Assembly: GCA_015680905.1 (NCBI GenBank)
Contig: CM027382.1
Location: forward strand, 22,479,501-22,543,500
Direction: 5' to 3'
Length of the DNA stretch: 64,000 nt
Origin: Coptis chinensis
Taxonomy: Eukaryota > Streptophyta > Magnoliopsida > Ranunculales > Ranunculaceae
The notes under the pieces were generated by a model. It saw nothing but the letters and a program-made list of their open reading frames with translations, was not told where the DNA came from and searched no databases. Positions within the stretch are counted from its first letter, which is position 1, and each line of letters opens with the position of its first letter. Below, piece after piece: positions 1-11,511 of this stretch. Both the position numbers and the translations under genes were made by a program.

Positions 1-3000
1 AGGTCCAAGATTTTTACTACCGTTGATTTTGTCATTCTAGATACCGAAGTGGCATGTGATTCCATTCCTATTATCTTGGGACGTCCATTTCTTGCAACTG
101 CTAACGATCTCATAAATTGTCGGGACGGTTCGATGACGTTGTCTTTCGGGAACCTTTCTGTCGAACTCAACGTGTTCAAATTAATGAAACAATTTCCCGA
201 TCCTATAATGGAGGGTGAGATTAGCTTGGTTGATAGTCTGGCACATGATTATTTCACAAATTCTTTTCCCGAATATGAGGTACACCAATTTCTTTCTTTT
301 GATAATCCTGAGTTTGATGATGACTCATACATCAAGGATGTCCACGCATTATTAGAGTCAGTACCACTATTTGATCCTACTACTGCGATACTAACTGATC
401 CAGAAGAACCGAACTCGATCTTTTCCATTGAAGAGACGAGTCGCTCACGAATCCTTAATCTCCAACCAGATACTACATCACTCGAGTCGGTTGGAACTCT
501 CTTATTCTACACCCGGAGCAGACATACTCCCCAGGTTTGGCAACTTATTTTTACGATCATATGGAAGATCTACCAACTGCATGGGGGTTTTTTCTTTGAA
601 CGGATTTACAATCCGTATTGGTAACACCCGACACTCTTTTTACGAGCCAACAGTTGCTATGGCTCTAGACCTTCCTCCTTTTCAGCCAGACATCCCCATC
701 CAATACATGGTAGAAAATAACTTTAACGACTATTCTTGGGAAAAATTTGCCGCCCGTTATGGCGATGGCCTTGCCAGTCAGAGGAGCGCGTAGGCGGCCG
801 ATGGCGGACTTTACTATTCCACTTGCCCGGTATGACCATGAATGTTGGAACTGCCATGTTATTTATTCTTCGAACATCATGGGGATGGACATTTTTCCAC
901 TACATCAAAGTCACTTGTAAGGCGTTCCATGCACTAAATTTCAAAGAACATACCGCGCCGACATCACGCACCTAGTAATTGAGAACCTAAAGAAGGCTCG
1001 GTCTTTTGGCATCACTATATCACCTTGCTAGTCACAGCATGCAGGATAGTGAGGACATACTTCCCACAGTTGTGGCCACCTTTCAGGACTGGGTAAAGGT
1101 CGACTCTATGTGTCCAACCAACAAGATCATTCGTTCCTTGCGATTTTGGACATGGCGACGCCCTTCAAGGTATCTAAAGAAAGTGCGTTCCTTCCCTAAT
1201 GATGATAAAATGATAGCTCATCTGGACACTGCAAAGAAGAGGAAGTGGAGCGAAGTATGGAAAGCTATGATAGATTGGCGTGATGCAAAGGAATGACATT
1301 TCTACAGGGACGAGGCAAGGATGGACTATCCCCTAGTTCAAGGTTTGGGCAATGTGAGTTGATGCATGTACATATTTGTTTTTATGTTTTGATGTGAGAT
1401 AAATAAATAACCTAACAGTGTGCCAATCTAACAGTGTGCTTTCACTTTTATGATGTATAATATATAGTGTGTTACAATAAATTTCTGTGGAAGATGTTAG
1501 CTATATTTTTGCTCAAAGCCTCTCAGGTATACTCTTCCTTCCTCTTAACACTTTGAGGACACAGTGTCCGACTGTTTGGGGGTGGTGAGAACCTTTTGCA
1601 AAAAATTAAGCATGCATAGTTGTATATATAGTTTACCTTATGTCTAAAGAACGTATTTAGTGACAAATTCTCGTTTCCTTTTCTGTGCTGAAAAATATTT
1701 AGAAATCTCACCCTAGCATCAGAATTAGGACTTGTTCTTAGAAACTTAATTTACTATGTATGCAATAGTTTTTATATCTTTTCATGAGTATTCATGCACT
1801 GACTATCATTAAATGTACACAACAGTAAGTTTCTGGGACCCACGGTTAGACAACTTAGTTTCCATATCCGGTAAGAATCTAACCAAAAGGCCTCAAAATG
1901 TGTGATATGTGAGTAATGACACAAAGGAGTAGTATTTTCCAAATAGAGAAGTTCACACGTCTACTTACTTGATCACTACACAAATCCTAGGAGAGAATTT
2001 AGGCCTTCTTTGGATCGATATAGCCAAAAATTCACACATATAAAAAATTTTACCGCTAGTCGCCCCACTGAACCTTTCATTAACCCTTTCTATTTCACCA
2101 AAAATTCATTACCCATCTATTAACCACAAATAAATAAGCCTACCTAGATGATGAGTATGAGAAATAGGATGAAGTGCAGAAAAATGAAGAGAAAAACCTT
2201 GTGTCAAATCAAATTCAATTACTTGTTTCAGAAGAAAAGAAAAAGAAAAATAGAAATATGTTTCCAAAAAATCAAAAGAAATATCAAAGTTAGAATTCCC
2301 CCTAAAAAAATCAAATCAAAAGGGAATACAAAAGCTTGAAAAATCCAAGTATAGAAACCCATGTTAGAAACAGAAAAGAAAATAAGGATTTCTCTAGTAT
2401 AAATATCTCGAAGACCTTATTCTCTCATACTTATCATTTTTTTGAATTTTCTATTCCATTTTCTTCTACACTACCTCCTAAGCCCCATAACACCTAATAA
2501 AGACCTCTAGCTCAATTAGGAGTAGGATAGTGTGATAATAAGTAGTAGTTGTGACTTCTCGACCTCGGCTCCTTTGATTGTCATTGAGTATATGAGGAAA
2601 CGTGTGCCCACTGCACACTGGAGATAGCAAAACTTGAGTGGAAAAATAAAAGAGAAATTGTGTTTCAACACATACCTGTGAGACCTACTTAAGGGCACTA
2701 TTCAAAAGATCTAGAAACGGCCCTGCTCGTACATTTCATTATAAGATCACTGCATGCATGCTCATACGTAGATGTTTTGATTATTGTATGTATATTAACT
2801 TGAATTTCGAAAGAATTAAATCCTTGTTTTCCCGCTAGTGAGGAGATTAATGAAGGAAACAGGCCCTTGTTACTGAGTCATTATAGTATAAACGAAGTTT
2901 GTGAGTATCTTCTCTGGAAAACTCTCATAAGGCTATAAATCGTCCACTAGGGAACTCCTAATGGATCAAGGCCTTGTTGCATACGGTCAATGCAACCGCA

Positions 3001-3105
3001 CTTTGTGAAATGAGATTTAGCTTAGGACAACGCATTTTGGACCACTTATCATTTTAATGTCTCTTCTTTGCTTAAGGACAAGCAAAGTGCTATTTGGGGG
3101 TGGTG

Positions 3106-3330
3106 TGATAAGCGCCTCAAACTGTAATATTAAACCCCGAGAGACATAGCATTTTGATCGATTATGTGTTTAATAATCATGTAATAATTATATTTTGTAC
3201 TTTTGCAGGTTTCCGCAGTTAACATGAATATAATGATAAAACATGCATCGAAGTTCGGGAATATTGGAATATTTGAAGTTTCCCACTCAACCCCAGTGAA
3301 GCCCAACAAAGCATGACTATAATAATAATA

Positions 3331-3379
<49 letters not shown>

Positions 3380-3500
3380 TAATGATGATAATAGATCAAA
3401 CTAAATATATGATAACTATCTGCTTAGGGATAAAAGTCCCGTAAGTAACTAGATAAGTGTTATCCTTGTTTTTCGGCGAGGTTTTTAAAACTAATAAAAA
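3106..3500 (+). repeat. 3' LTR of the left Athila-like element (right end unclear)
   Basis: The LTR begins TGATAA directly after the polypurine tract, as in the 42295-56359 element (TGATAAGAGCC). The first 200 bases can be followed loosely against that LTR, including a pyrimidine-rich TTTTGCAGGTTTC patch. I could not find a matching TTATCA end, so the right limit is approximate. The LTR may be longer or truncated. Confidence 0.6.
3317..3380. repeat. (TAA)n microsatellite
   Basis: About 60 bases of ATA/TAA trinucleotide repeat inside the LTR. On the other strand it produces a leucine/tyrosine-rich open frame that is not a gene. Confidence 0.95.
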
Positions 3501-5477
3501 AAAGGAATTTTCTCACGTAGAGTTTTTTAGGGAAAAACACAGTGAGAGTTTTATACAGAGGAAAGAAAAGAAAAAGGGGTTTTACTGAAAGAAGAAAATG
3601 AAGAGTTTTTCTGTTAGCTAGCTGATAGTCGGAGCGCACTACGGGTGAGTAGATTTTTTACTTGTTTTTAGATTTCTCGTTTACCGTAAATTGTACAGTA
3701 ATGTTCATATACTCACATGCTCATTTAATGTATACTGTTCACATGCTCATTTAGTGTTAACTGCGTATACAACTAGACTATCGTTGAAGAACCAACTGTC
3801 TCCAGAAAACTTGTCTGTATCCAGTGATACAACGAGGGTAACAAATCGATCATGGTTGCTGTAAACCAATTTGGTCGATTTATGTATTGGCTACACGCTT
3901 TCGCCAAAGAACCAAATTGTCATGAACTATTATACTATTGTTGTACTGTTGTTGTGTGGGCTGTTTGTTCTGATTTGGTTTATGTCGGGGGTTTAGAATC
4001 GGTGGTTGGGTGTTGTTGGGTTGAAATTGGGTGTGTTGTTGAAGCTCCGGAGGAGCGTTAATGGAGGCGCGAACACAAATTGTACTGTTTAATTTTGTTG
4101 TTTGTTTTTGGGTGGGTTATGATGTGGTTCTAGTATGGAACTGTGTTGGTGATTGGAGAGTTGATTTCGTAGTAGGTTGGGGGCTGTTGAAGCTCCAGAG
4201 AAGCCATTAATGGCGTCGATCCCGATTTACACAGTATAAGGGAATTGAGATTGGTTGGTATAGGTATATAGGGGTTTTCTGAAGGAACCAAACTGCTGGG
4301 TTCAATAGTGGTGGCGAGTGGTGGTTGTGGTGGCTGTGGTGGTGGAGGTGCTGGTGAAGGGAGGAGAAAGAAGGAGAAGAAAACGTGTTGTTCTTTTCTT
4401 TTTAGCTGGGCTTGGGCTTGGGCTTGGGCCGGAATATGGCATGTGGGCTTAAATGTTTTAAACTTTAGATTTCATTTTGGGCTTAAGTGTTATACTTTGG
4501 GCCTTAGTCTTTGGGTTTTTGGGTTAGAGGAGTTTAGGTCTGGTTGACTGCTGTTGACCTGGCTGGTTGACTGTTGTTGACCATTGGCAGATTGACTTTG
4601 ACTGTTGACTAGGGTTGATTTTGACCAGTTGACCCAATTTGACTTTTAACTCGGATTATGAATTGGTCTATTAGGATAGGTCTAGGGCTATTAGCATGCT
4701 TGGCTTTAGGCTAAGACCTTTTTAAATATACTTGTGTACGTGTATTTCAGTCTTTTATGATATACAACGTTATGCCACTTAGACATCCATATAATTAATA
4801 ATGCGTAAACAAATTTACCGCACCCTTTTAGAACTCTCCACGCCTCAAGTTTTGGAATTGAGTTTTATGACTGATGATGTCATATGTTAGGTGGGCATTT
4901 ATTGAATGTGCCATAAATGTCCCGTTAGCGTTATATATGGGTATTCATTTAATGTGCCATGAATGACCTGGGTATTCATTGAATGTGCCATGAATGACCA
5001 GATTGTTTGGACTGCTCTAGAGAGGAACTAAGGTATTCATCTTGCGGGTTAGTTGCATTCCTTGAGTGTACGGGAATGTAGGGTTGGGTATTCCTTGAAT
5101 GTGGCGGGAATGACCCAGGGCATTCATTGAATGTGCCATGAATGGTCCGTTAGTGATATGATAGGTATTCCTTGAATGTTGCGGGAATAACCTAAGGTAT
5201 TCATTGAATGTGCCATGAATGACCTAAGTTTCGTGCCCAAAGAGGCTGTGAAATATGTGTATGAAAGCCCAGAGATGGCTATGATATTGTGGTATTCGGT
5301 AGGAGAGAGGCACACAGGAATGTGTGATTTGGTAAATGTGTAGAGTGCAAATCGTGGAGTAGGTACTAAAGGGTGGGTATATAAGAAAAGTAATTGATTA
5401 ATTGATAAGAGAAATTGATTTGATTATGCGAGTGTGTTTGGGCTTACATTTGAATACCTATAGGATTTGTACATATA
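3500..5477. other. Anonymous repeat-rich DNA, no gene seen
   Basis: There is no recognisable coding region. The stretch holds duplicated phrases around 3700-3760 (TCACATGCTCATTTA twice), a GGT-rich stretch near 4310-4360, a short GGGCTTGGGCTT run near 4415, and several GTTGAC repeats near 4545-4640. It looks like the U3/R part of one or more old Ty3-type LTRs, but no clean boundary or second copy is present, so the class is left open. Confidence 0.5.
4871..5226. repeat. Degenerate tandem array of GTATTC-ATTGAATGTGCCATGAATGACC units
   Basis: A unit of about 30 bases, reading GGTATTCATTGAATG then TGCCATGAATGACC, recurs at least seven times with spacers of varied length. Some units read CCTTGAATGTGGCGGGAAT instead, so two sub-types alternate. 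The unit contains a short inverted repeat (ATTCATTGAAT / CATGAATG), so each could fold. No coding role is apparent. Confidence 0.8.
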
Positions 5478-5499
5478 TCCTACAACATAAATGACATTT

Positions 5500-5805
5500 C
5501 CCATCACTTAAAAAGTGATGTCAAAAGTATAAGACATCACTTTTGAGAGTGATGTGAATGGTGGCGACGTGAAAAGTCAGGGTTTTCCACATCACTTTTT
5601 AAACGATGTCCACAAGTGATGTTACTTCACATCACTTTTTAATTGATGTCCACAAGTGATGTTATAACTTTGCATCACTTTTTAATCGATATCCACAAGT
5701 GATGTTATAACATTTAACATCACTTAGGAAGTGACATTTCATTCATATTCCAAATTACTTATAAAGTGATTGAAATAACTCTATAAATCACTTTAAAAGT
5801 GATGT
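5500..5805. repeat. Left subterminal AAGTGATGT array of the CACTA element
   Basis: At least twelve copies of the 9-mer AAGTGATGT or its complement, plus close variants, are paired head to head around short A/T spacers (for example CATCACTTTTTAA...GATGTCCACAAGTGATGT). Three near-identical units of about 45 bases lie in tandem at 5585-5705. Confidence 0.85.
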
Positions 5806-6551
5806 CCCATTTATCAAAATAAAAAAATAATAATAATAAAAAAATTGCCAATATCATCCCAATATAATACCATTTTCCTGGTAATTTATCATCAAATAAT
5901 GATGAAATATATAGTAAAATCACATTCTTCACACAAATATCATCTCCAATTACAAATATTACACTATATACAACAAATTGTAACGAACCAACATATACCA
6001 ACAAAATCTAATCTGCAGTACCGAAATAAGCCAAAGAGAACCACAATCACCCAACTAAGAACCTATCACAGCCTGGCTTGATGCAATCAATTTAAACCAA
6101 GAACATATCACAGCCTAACAAATCACTCTGTTTTCTTTTTTCTGCAGCATGAAACATTGTACTAGAAAATCAATGCAAATTTTATAAAAGGAAAATAAAC
6201 AGACGGAACATCCACATAATATAGTACCTGAATGACAAAGGAAGTTCTGCAGAAGACAATTACTTGTGTTCAAGATTAGGTCCAGCCCTGTGCCAAAAGC
6301 TAGTTGGAGGTTGAGTTAAAATAAAAACGTTGTCGTCCATTTTCCTGCATCATTAGCGAAGTAATCTAAAACTTGTGTCTTCGGGAAAAAACATTTAAAT
6401 AGTTGTTAATGATTTGAGCAGTAACACCAATAGCATGTAAGCTGCACTAGTGCTTCAGGCTCCTATATAGTGTGCTAATCTTTTTCCAAATTACAGTACT
6501 CAAATTAGTGATGCAATTGATTAACCATCATGAGACTACCAGAAAGCTTAC

Positions 6552-6627
6552 CACAATACGGATTGTGATGGAGACTGCATATACCGATTTGAACTCAAAT
6601 TGTCTTTAAGCTCAACCCTGTAGTTCC
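6552..6627 (-). pseudogene. Candidate captured exon, gene unknown
   Basis: A 76-base open block on the minus strand lies between a TTTTCACAG acceptor and a GTAAGC donor. One frame reads NYRVELKDNLSSNRYMQSPS and continues to the donor. No family is recognised. The splice-like borders and position inside the CACTA element suggest a second captured gene piece, but chance cannot be excluded. Confidence 0.25.
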
Positions 6628-6995
6628 CTGTGAAAAGATTGGAACCATTTATCAGAATCCAAGATAACTTATTAAAGAAAAGAAAAGATAGATAATCTTT
6701 AGTTGGTCAAAGTTATTTTCAGAACGAAAAATCACAACTGTTGGAAATGCCACTGGAAAATGCTCAGAATGCCCATTTGTATACTTACATACCTTCCTAT
6801 TCTTGGTCTGCAATCATCCTAGCAACTAGGGGAATGGTCACAACGATCCCATATACGTGCAGATCATGTAAACTTAGGTTGTGTATGGTTGCTAGAATCC
6901 TGAAATGGTATTGACACTGGTTACACCACCTGCATTGCCAAAATCACGAATACTAATTGAAAATAACACATTATTTAGATACTACATACTCATCT

Positions 6996-7400
6996 TGTAA
7001 CGCCCCAAAATCAAATAAAGATTTCGAGGCGTTAATAAGACTACGTTCAATAATAATAATTTAAAATCAACGATAAACCATCATATTTTTTTTTCTACAA
7101 AAAAATCCGGCAGAGTTTCCTTTGTATCTTCAACATTTCATATACTTAAAACCTGTCGTCATAACCTGAAAATCAAAATAATCTAATATTCATATATCAA
7201 CCCTTCCAAGTTATATATAACTTTACATAGTTAGAAAACCAAAACATATCTACCGCTAACTGATTTCTTACCTAAATCGGCATTTCACACTTGCACGTCA
7301 CTCCCTGACGTCATAACTAAATTTTGGAAACAGTTGTACAACACATTTGAAATAAAAGTTAATTCATGCAATACAAGAGAAAGAATATGTAGGAGAATCG
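6996..7400 (+). repeat. Possible Ty3-type LTR fragment inside the CACTA element
   Basis: Starts TGTAACGCCCCAAAATC, with GAGGCGTTA about 35 bases later. This opening is common in plant Ty3/gypsy (Tekay/CRM-like) LTRs. No second copy, primer site or end is visible. It is a fossil fragment if real; the call rests only on the opening motif. Confidence 0.3.
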
Positions 7401-7442
7401 GGAAATGAGAGTGAAGGATGGGAATCACCTACACGGAGACAC

Positions 7443-7838
7443 ATGGTAAGGGCGAGACCTAAACACAAGATTTCGAAGGTGGAAGGCGTGCAAAATAACA
7501 CTGGAAGTGTGAAAGTGAACTGTCAGAGAGATGGGTGCATGCCTATCCATCAAGCACTAGAAGCACAAACTGTAGATGGGAAAGAGTTACGAAATAAAAA
7601 TCAGGAGAGCAGTAAACAAGAGGTACAGATGACACAAATGGAGATGCAAGTGGTGATGCATAAAGGTGAGAAGACTGAGAACTCCACAAAGCACGGTATG
7701 GGAGACAAGGAACAAGATGAGACACAAACAAATGAAAAGCAAGGAATAGAATGGTCACAAAAAAATACAAGGATCAGAACCAAAAAGAGTACCGTTATTA
7801 AGCCATGGGGACAAAAGATTAAAGCACTACACAGATAA
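7443..7838 (+). CDS. Open frame of unknown origin inside the CACTA element
   Basis: A 131-codon hydrophilic frame rich in Lys, Gln, Glu and Thr, with no recognised domain, signal peptide or membrane segment. It lies between the CACTA ends, upstream of and antisense to the HSP70 exon. Its composition would suit a disordered linker or the leader of a LINE ORF1, but nothing confirms either. The first codon is ambiguous and no intron signals were identified. It may be chance reading of a captured fragment. Confidence 0.2.
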   Translation: MVRARPKHKISKVEGVQNNTGSVKVNCQRDGCMPIHQALEAQTVDGKELRNKNQESSKQEVQMTQMEMQVVMHKGEKTENSTKHGMGDKEQDETQTNEKQGIEWSQKNTRIRTKKSTVIKPWGQKIKALHR

Positions 7839-8336
7839 CAATGGCACAGATCCTAATCACATGAAGGGAATGAGTCAAGAAAACAAACGGTGTCGATGAC
7901 AACCTCATTTCTTTGGAGAGTGAAGGATCAGAACAACTAAGGACTAATGAGAAACATGACAGCTACTTGGGTAAACGTGGCTGGAGGTGAAAAGAAACCA
8001 GCAAGATGATATACGTCTACTATGAAATGGGGACAACTTCAAGAGCGGGAAATTGATTTTAACACGAAATGAGGATGCAGCTAGCACTATTTACCATTTC
8101 CAAATAATAAGATTTTTTTATGCCACACAAGCATCACCAAAACCACAGAAGGAAGAAGTAAAATAACAAAATATATATTGATGCTTAGACACAATGAAGG
8201 TACAAAAGAAAAAATTAATTGGCAAGTGCAACAAGCATAGATAAAGTTACTGTACAGTTTTAAGCAACTCATAGAATTGGAATGCAGAACACAAGAAAGA
8301 TGGGGGCTAAATGAGTATTTAATAATGCATCAATAC

Positions 8337-8586
8337 CTGAAACATCAAAAGTACCGCCTCCAAGGTCAAAGACTAAAATGGTTTCAACATTCTTTTTATC
8401 AAGCCCATATGCAAATGGAGCAACAGTAGGTTCATTGATACGAAGGACTTTTAATCCTGCAATACGACCGACATCCTTTGTTGTTGTCCTCTGGGAATTG
8501 TCAAAGTATGCAGGCACTATAACTACAGCTTTAGTCACCTTTGTATTGAAAAACTTTGACGTGTCATCAACAAGCTTTCTCAAGAC
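8337..8586 (-). pseudogene. Captured exon of an HSP70 (DnaK-family) chaperone, chloroplast/bacterial type
   Basis: On the minus strand this reads as 83 codons of the HSP70 ATPase domain: [18 protein letters not shown], a damaged IINEPTAA motif, then the phosphate-binding [10 protein letters not shown]. The block is bordered by TTGGTGTTAG at its start and CAG|GTATTG at its end, which are splice acceptor and donor signals. The exon was therefore copied from genomic DNA, not from mRNA. One residue is missing in the NEPT motif and several conserved residues differ (NDSQRT to DNSQRT, AAS to VAP), so it is decayed and cannot make a chaperone. LRKLVDD...[16 protein letters not shown] most resembles plastid or bacterial-type HSP70 rather than cytosolic. 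It sits inside the CACTA element, which implies capture by the transposon. Confidence 0.85.
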
Positions 8587-9599
8587 CTAACACCAATAGA
8601 AAGATGTCAACATATCAGGCAAATATAAAAAGGAGATTAGAAGCGAAACACAAGAAACAGAAATAGTAGGAAACTCCAATTCCACTTAACTACCACAAAA
8701 TCACAACTAAATTCAATTTGTTTGGGACAAAATACCATTTGGTGTAGGCATCCCCAAAATTCATAATCACTCAAGAATAAATTTAGTATCAGCTATATAG
8801 CTTTGTGCTTTTAAAAGCGCGTAACTCCAAAAGGAGCCATGAACCAAAGTCTGCAATACCCTCGACTCTTCCCTTTCCCCTCCTCCTTTATCCGGGCTTG
8901 GGACCGGCATTGTAAAGCTAGTGACAACTTTACAAAGGCGGAGTTAAAAGTGTTGGCCTGCAAGAAGCAATAGAGAACAATTAGTATGGATATAGAGGCA
9001 TACCTTGATCGATCCAAAGCCTTCCACTGCTATTGTTTCAAGACGTCAAAAGCCCGAACAAAAACCCAGTAATAATAACCAATTAAAACCAGAATTTGAG
9101 AGAAAAGGAGGCGCCTTTTCTCCTTGGCCAGATGAGAGGCAAAAAATGATTCATTGAGATGTCCTAGATTTCAGATAAGGAAATGGAGACATTTGGAGAG
9201 GACAGAGAAGAGAACATAGGTTTCCAGGAGAACAACTTACTTTTTTTTTTCTAGTTAAATGACTAAAAAATAAGAATATGAAAAAGAAAACCATTTTTTC
9301 AAACTTCGAAGTATAAGTTAGGGGAAAATAGAGCCCTTGACCGTTTTTTCTCTTTTTTGGTTGCTCTTTTTGGTTTAGTATATGGTATTTTTTTTAATGG
9401 TATTATATGGTCTTTCAATGCTAACTAGGGAAACCAAAGTATATTGAGCAAAATCACGGTTTTTTATTTTCTAATTTTCGTTTAAAGGAGGCTAGTCTAG
9501 CAAACCAAGTCTCGCCCTGTTTTATTTCTATTTAACCTAGTTTTTCGATGGTCTTTTTCTAACTAATTAACTTAATTAAGATGTATATTAATAATAAAA

Positions 9600-9975
9600 C
9601 TTCTGGAAGTCACATTATAAGTGATTTCGAAAACTTGACAAAGTCACTTTTAAAGTGATGTTCAATATATATATATTACATCACTTTATAAGTGACATGG
9701 TGAGTGACAACACTTTTAAAGTGATGTTGAATACATAGATATTACATCATTTTATAAGTGACACAACGAGTGTCGTAAAAAAGTGTTACTATATCACTAT
9801 CACGACATCACTTATTAAAATGATGTTGTACAACTCTACTAAATCAGCTTTTCAAATAAGTGATGTTAAAAAAAGATTGTGATAATTATTACATCACATG
9901 CTGAAAAAAGTGATGTCATAGTTTTCATATGACATCACTTCGCTGAAAGTGATCTAAAATTAGTGATGTCATATG
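9600..9975. repeat. Right subterminal AAGTGATGT array of the CACTA element
   Basis: This mirrors the left array. Repeated AAGTGATGT / ACATCACTT motifs lie on both strands, often as inverted pairs, and end about 15 bases short of the TGTTGTAGTA terminus. Confidence 0.85.
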
Positions 9976-9992
9976 TCATATTTGTTGTAGTA

Positions 9993-10744
9993 TATGTTAT
10001 ATAAAATTACTAACTTTCTTTTGTAGGAGGGTAGGACTTAATAATATTTTGTGCAGGGACGCGGTCCTACCCTTATACAGTATTGGATATCGGTAAGTTT
10101 TAATTCAATTACTTAGTTATTAAAACGAGTTATTATAATGAGTTATATAAATGGAAATTTTGTTTGGGAAGAAACTATGTCGGTTGAGATGACGGAACTA
10201 CCTGTCTTCCAAGCTGAGAATTATTAGGTTATGATAGATTTAAAGTGTTAGTTTGATAAGTAAAGTTTGGAAATGTTTATATGTGGTTAGTCTACTCATA
10301 CCAGCAGATTCCATTTTGCTGACCCATGTTTGCTTTGTTTTGGCAACGTGGGTGTGTTCTTGGAAACATAGGTGGAAGGCAGTGGAACCGTGGCGTGTGA
10401 TTTGGATTTTTACCTGGAGTAGTCCGTTAGTTCTTTTAGTAGGTCCGATTCTTATTGGACGGATGTAATAACATAGTTTACTTTTTAGCATGACATGAGA
10501 ACATGGTAGTAAGGAATTTTATTCTTAGAGTTTGGTTGATGTTTTATTTTGGACGGATGATAGCTTAATAAAGTGATGATGGAAAATTCTTGGGATTATT
10601 TTAATTTAAGTAATACTTTTATGATGTGGGTTTTTAGGTTTTTGGCATGTGTTGTATCCACCCCGTCATAGCTTGGGTTTTTAGACAATTGAACATAGCA
10701 ATGTTTGAGATATTTATATTTCAAATATTCACTTTGTAATTGTT
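9993..10744. other. Anonymous DNA between the CACTA and Tat-like elements
   Basis: No coding region is recognised. The short open frames on both strands at about 10240-10490 are mirror shadows of one another. The stretch is probably old LTR or intergenic DNA. Confidence 0.4.
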
Positions 10745-11495
10745 TAGAAATTCTGGTTGTAACAGAAAGACTCTTGGATGTCGCTATCCACGGACAACAA
10801 TTCAGTTTTGAACCGTCCTAAGAAGGACTTGAGTGACTCTTCCTTATCCTGGGATAGTAGGAAGAGTGAGTCCAGGTCGCCTTTCTTGCGCCTTTTGTGG
10901 ACGTAGTGGTTAGCGAATGTGTCCGTTACCCTTTCGAAGCTGTCGATAGAGTTTGGTTCTAATGAGTAGAACCAATCGAGAGCTCCCTCCTTTAGGCTTG
11001 CAGGGAACAAGCGACATTGTAGGAAGTTCAATTCCTATGCACTATAGACTGCAAGGCTCTGTATGTAGCGAGCTACGTGTTGACTAGGACACATACTGCC
11101 GTCGTACATCGCGAACCTTGGTTGTACAAAGTCTTGGGGGGTGGCCTTAACAAGTATCTCCGCTGTAAATGGGGATGCTCGGTAGGTTTTGAGCATTTTC
11201 TGGACGATCTAGGTGGCTTCCTTTTTCACTGTACTCTGGTCATTGATTCACTGGGAGAGGCTGTTGATCTGTTGGTTGACCTCGTTGATGTCGTCTTCTG
11301 TAGTGGCAACATTTGGGGTAGCGATCTGTTCTTTGAGTACAGCATTCTCCTGCAGGAGCAGAGTGATGCTGTCGGACATTGTTCCCATTTGGGAAACTAG
11401 GATCTTGACTTGTTCTTGGAGGCTTTTCATGCTTCGTGGGATTGAGTTTTTGTTTTTGAGATTGATTTGGGGTTTTGTGATCTCAAGAAATCGAG

Positions 11496-11510
11496 TCACA
11501 GACGGCGCCA
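11496..11510 (-). other. Primer-binding site of the truncated Tat-like element
   Basis: TGGCGCCGTCTGTGA lies one base inside the LTR end. The first nine bases match the complement of the 3' end of plant tRNA-Asp as I remember it. The exact tRNA is not certain. Confidence 0.6.
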
Positions 11511-11511
11511 A

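Larger units (their letters stand above)
1..3500 (+). mobile_element. Athila-like Ty3/gypsy retrotransposon, 3' part, runs in from the left edge
   Basis: Fossil LTR element. The left end carries an aspartic-protease-type segment with the motif IILGRPFLATA. The same segment occurs in the better-preserved relative at 46503-47135. Next comes an env-like/extra ORF region (about 430-1296) that matches the extra ORF at 52072-53117, for example in a conserved W-x-x-x-x-DW-x-DAKE ending. A long non-coding stretch leads to a polypurine tract (TTTGGGGGTGG, about 3093) and an LTR that starts TGATAAGCGCC at 3106. No polymerase or integrase segment is seen between the protease and the env-like part. The element is broken, with several breaks. 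The 5' end lies outside the window, so LTR age cannot be judged. Lineage is inferred from the protease, polypurine tract and extra ORF. Confidence 0.85.
5478..9992. mobile_element. Non-autonomous CACTA (En/Spm-type) DNA transposon, about 4.5 kb
   Basis: The left end reads TCCTACAACATAAATGACAT. The right end, read on the minus strand, gives TACTACAACAAATATGACAT. Both are drifted forms of the CACTACAACA terminus of plant CACTA elements. Inside each end lies a dense array of AAGTGATGT / ACATCACTT motifs in both orientations, typical of the subterminal transposase-binding arrays of this superfamily. No transposase frame is visible, so movement would depend on a partner element. The flanks are TATATA-rich; a 3 bp TAT or ATA target copy fits but cannot be proved. 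The interior holds a captured HSP70 exon and other exon-like pieces. Confidence 0.8.

Noticed and set aside
3130-3399. Leucine/tyrosine-rich minus-strand open frame
   Set aside because: It is the translation of the (TAA)n microsatellite.
4308-4547. Glycine-rich plus-strand frame
   Set aside because: Produced by a GGT-rich low-complexity stretch and GGGCTT repeats; no conserved domain or exon signals.
8378-8590. Plus-strand frame opposite the HSP70 exon
   Set aside because: It is the antisense shadow of the captured exon.
8811-9017. Minus-strand frame containing CRSQARIKEEGKGKSRG
   Set aside because: The GGTCCCAAGCCCGGATAAAG motif seems to be a dispersed plant sequence I have seen in other contexts, but I cannot name it; no gene call is justified.
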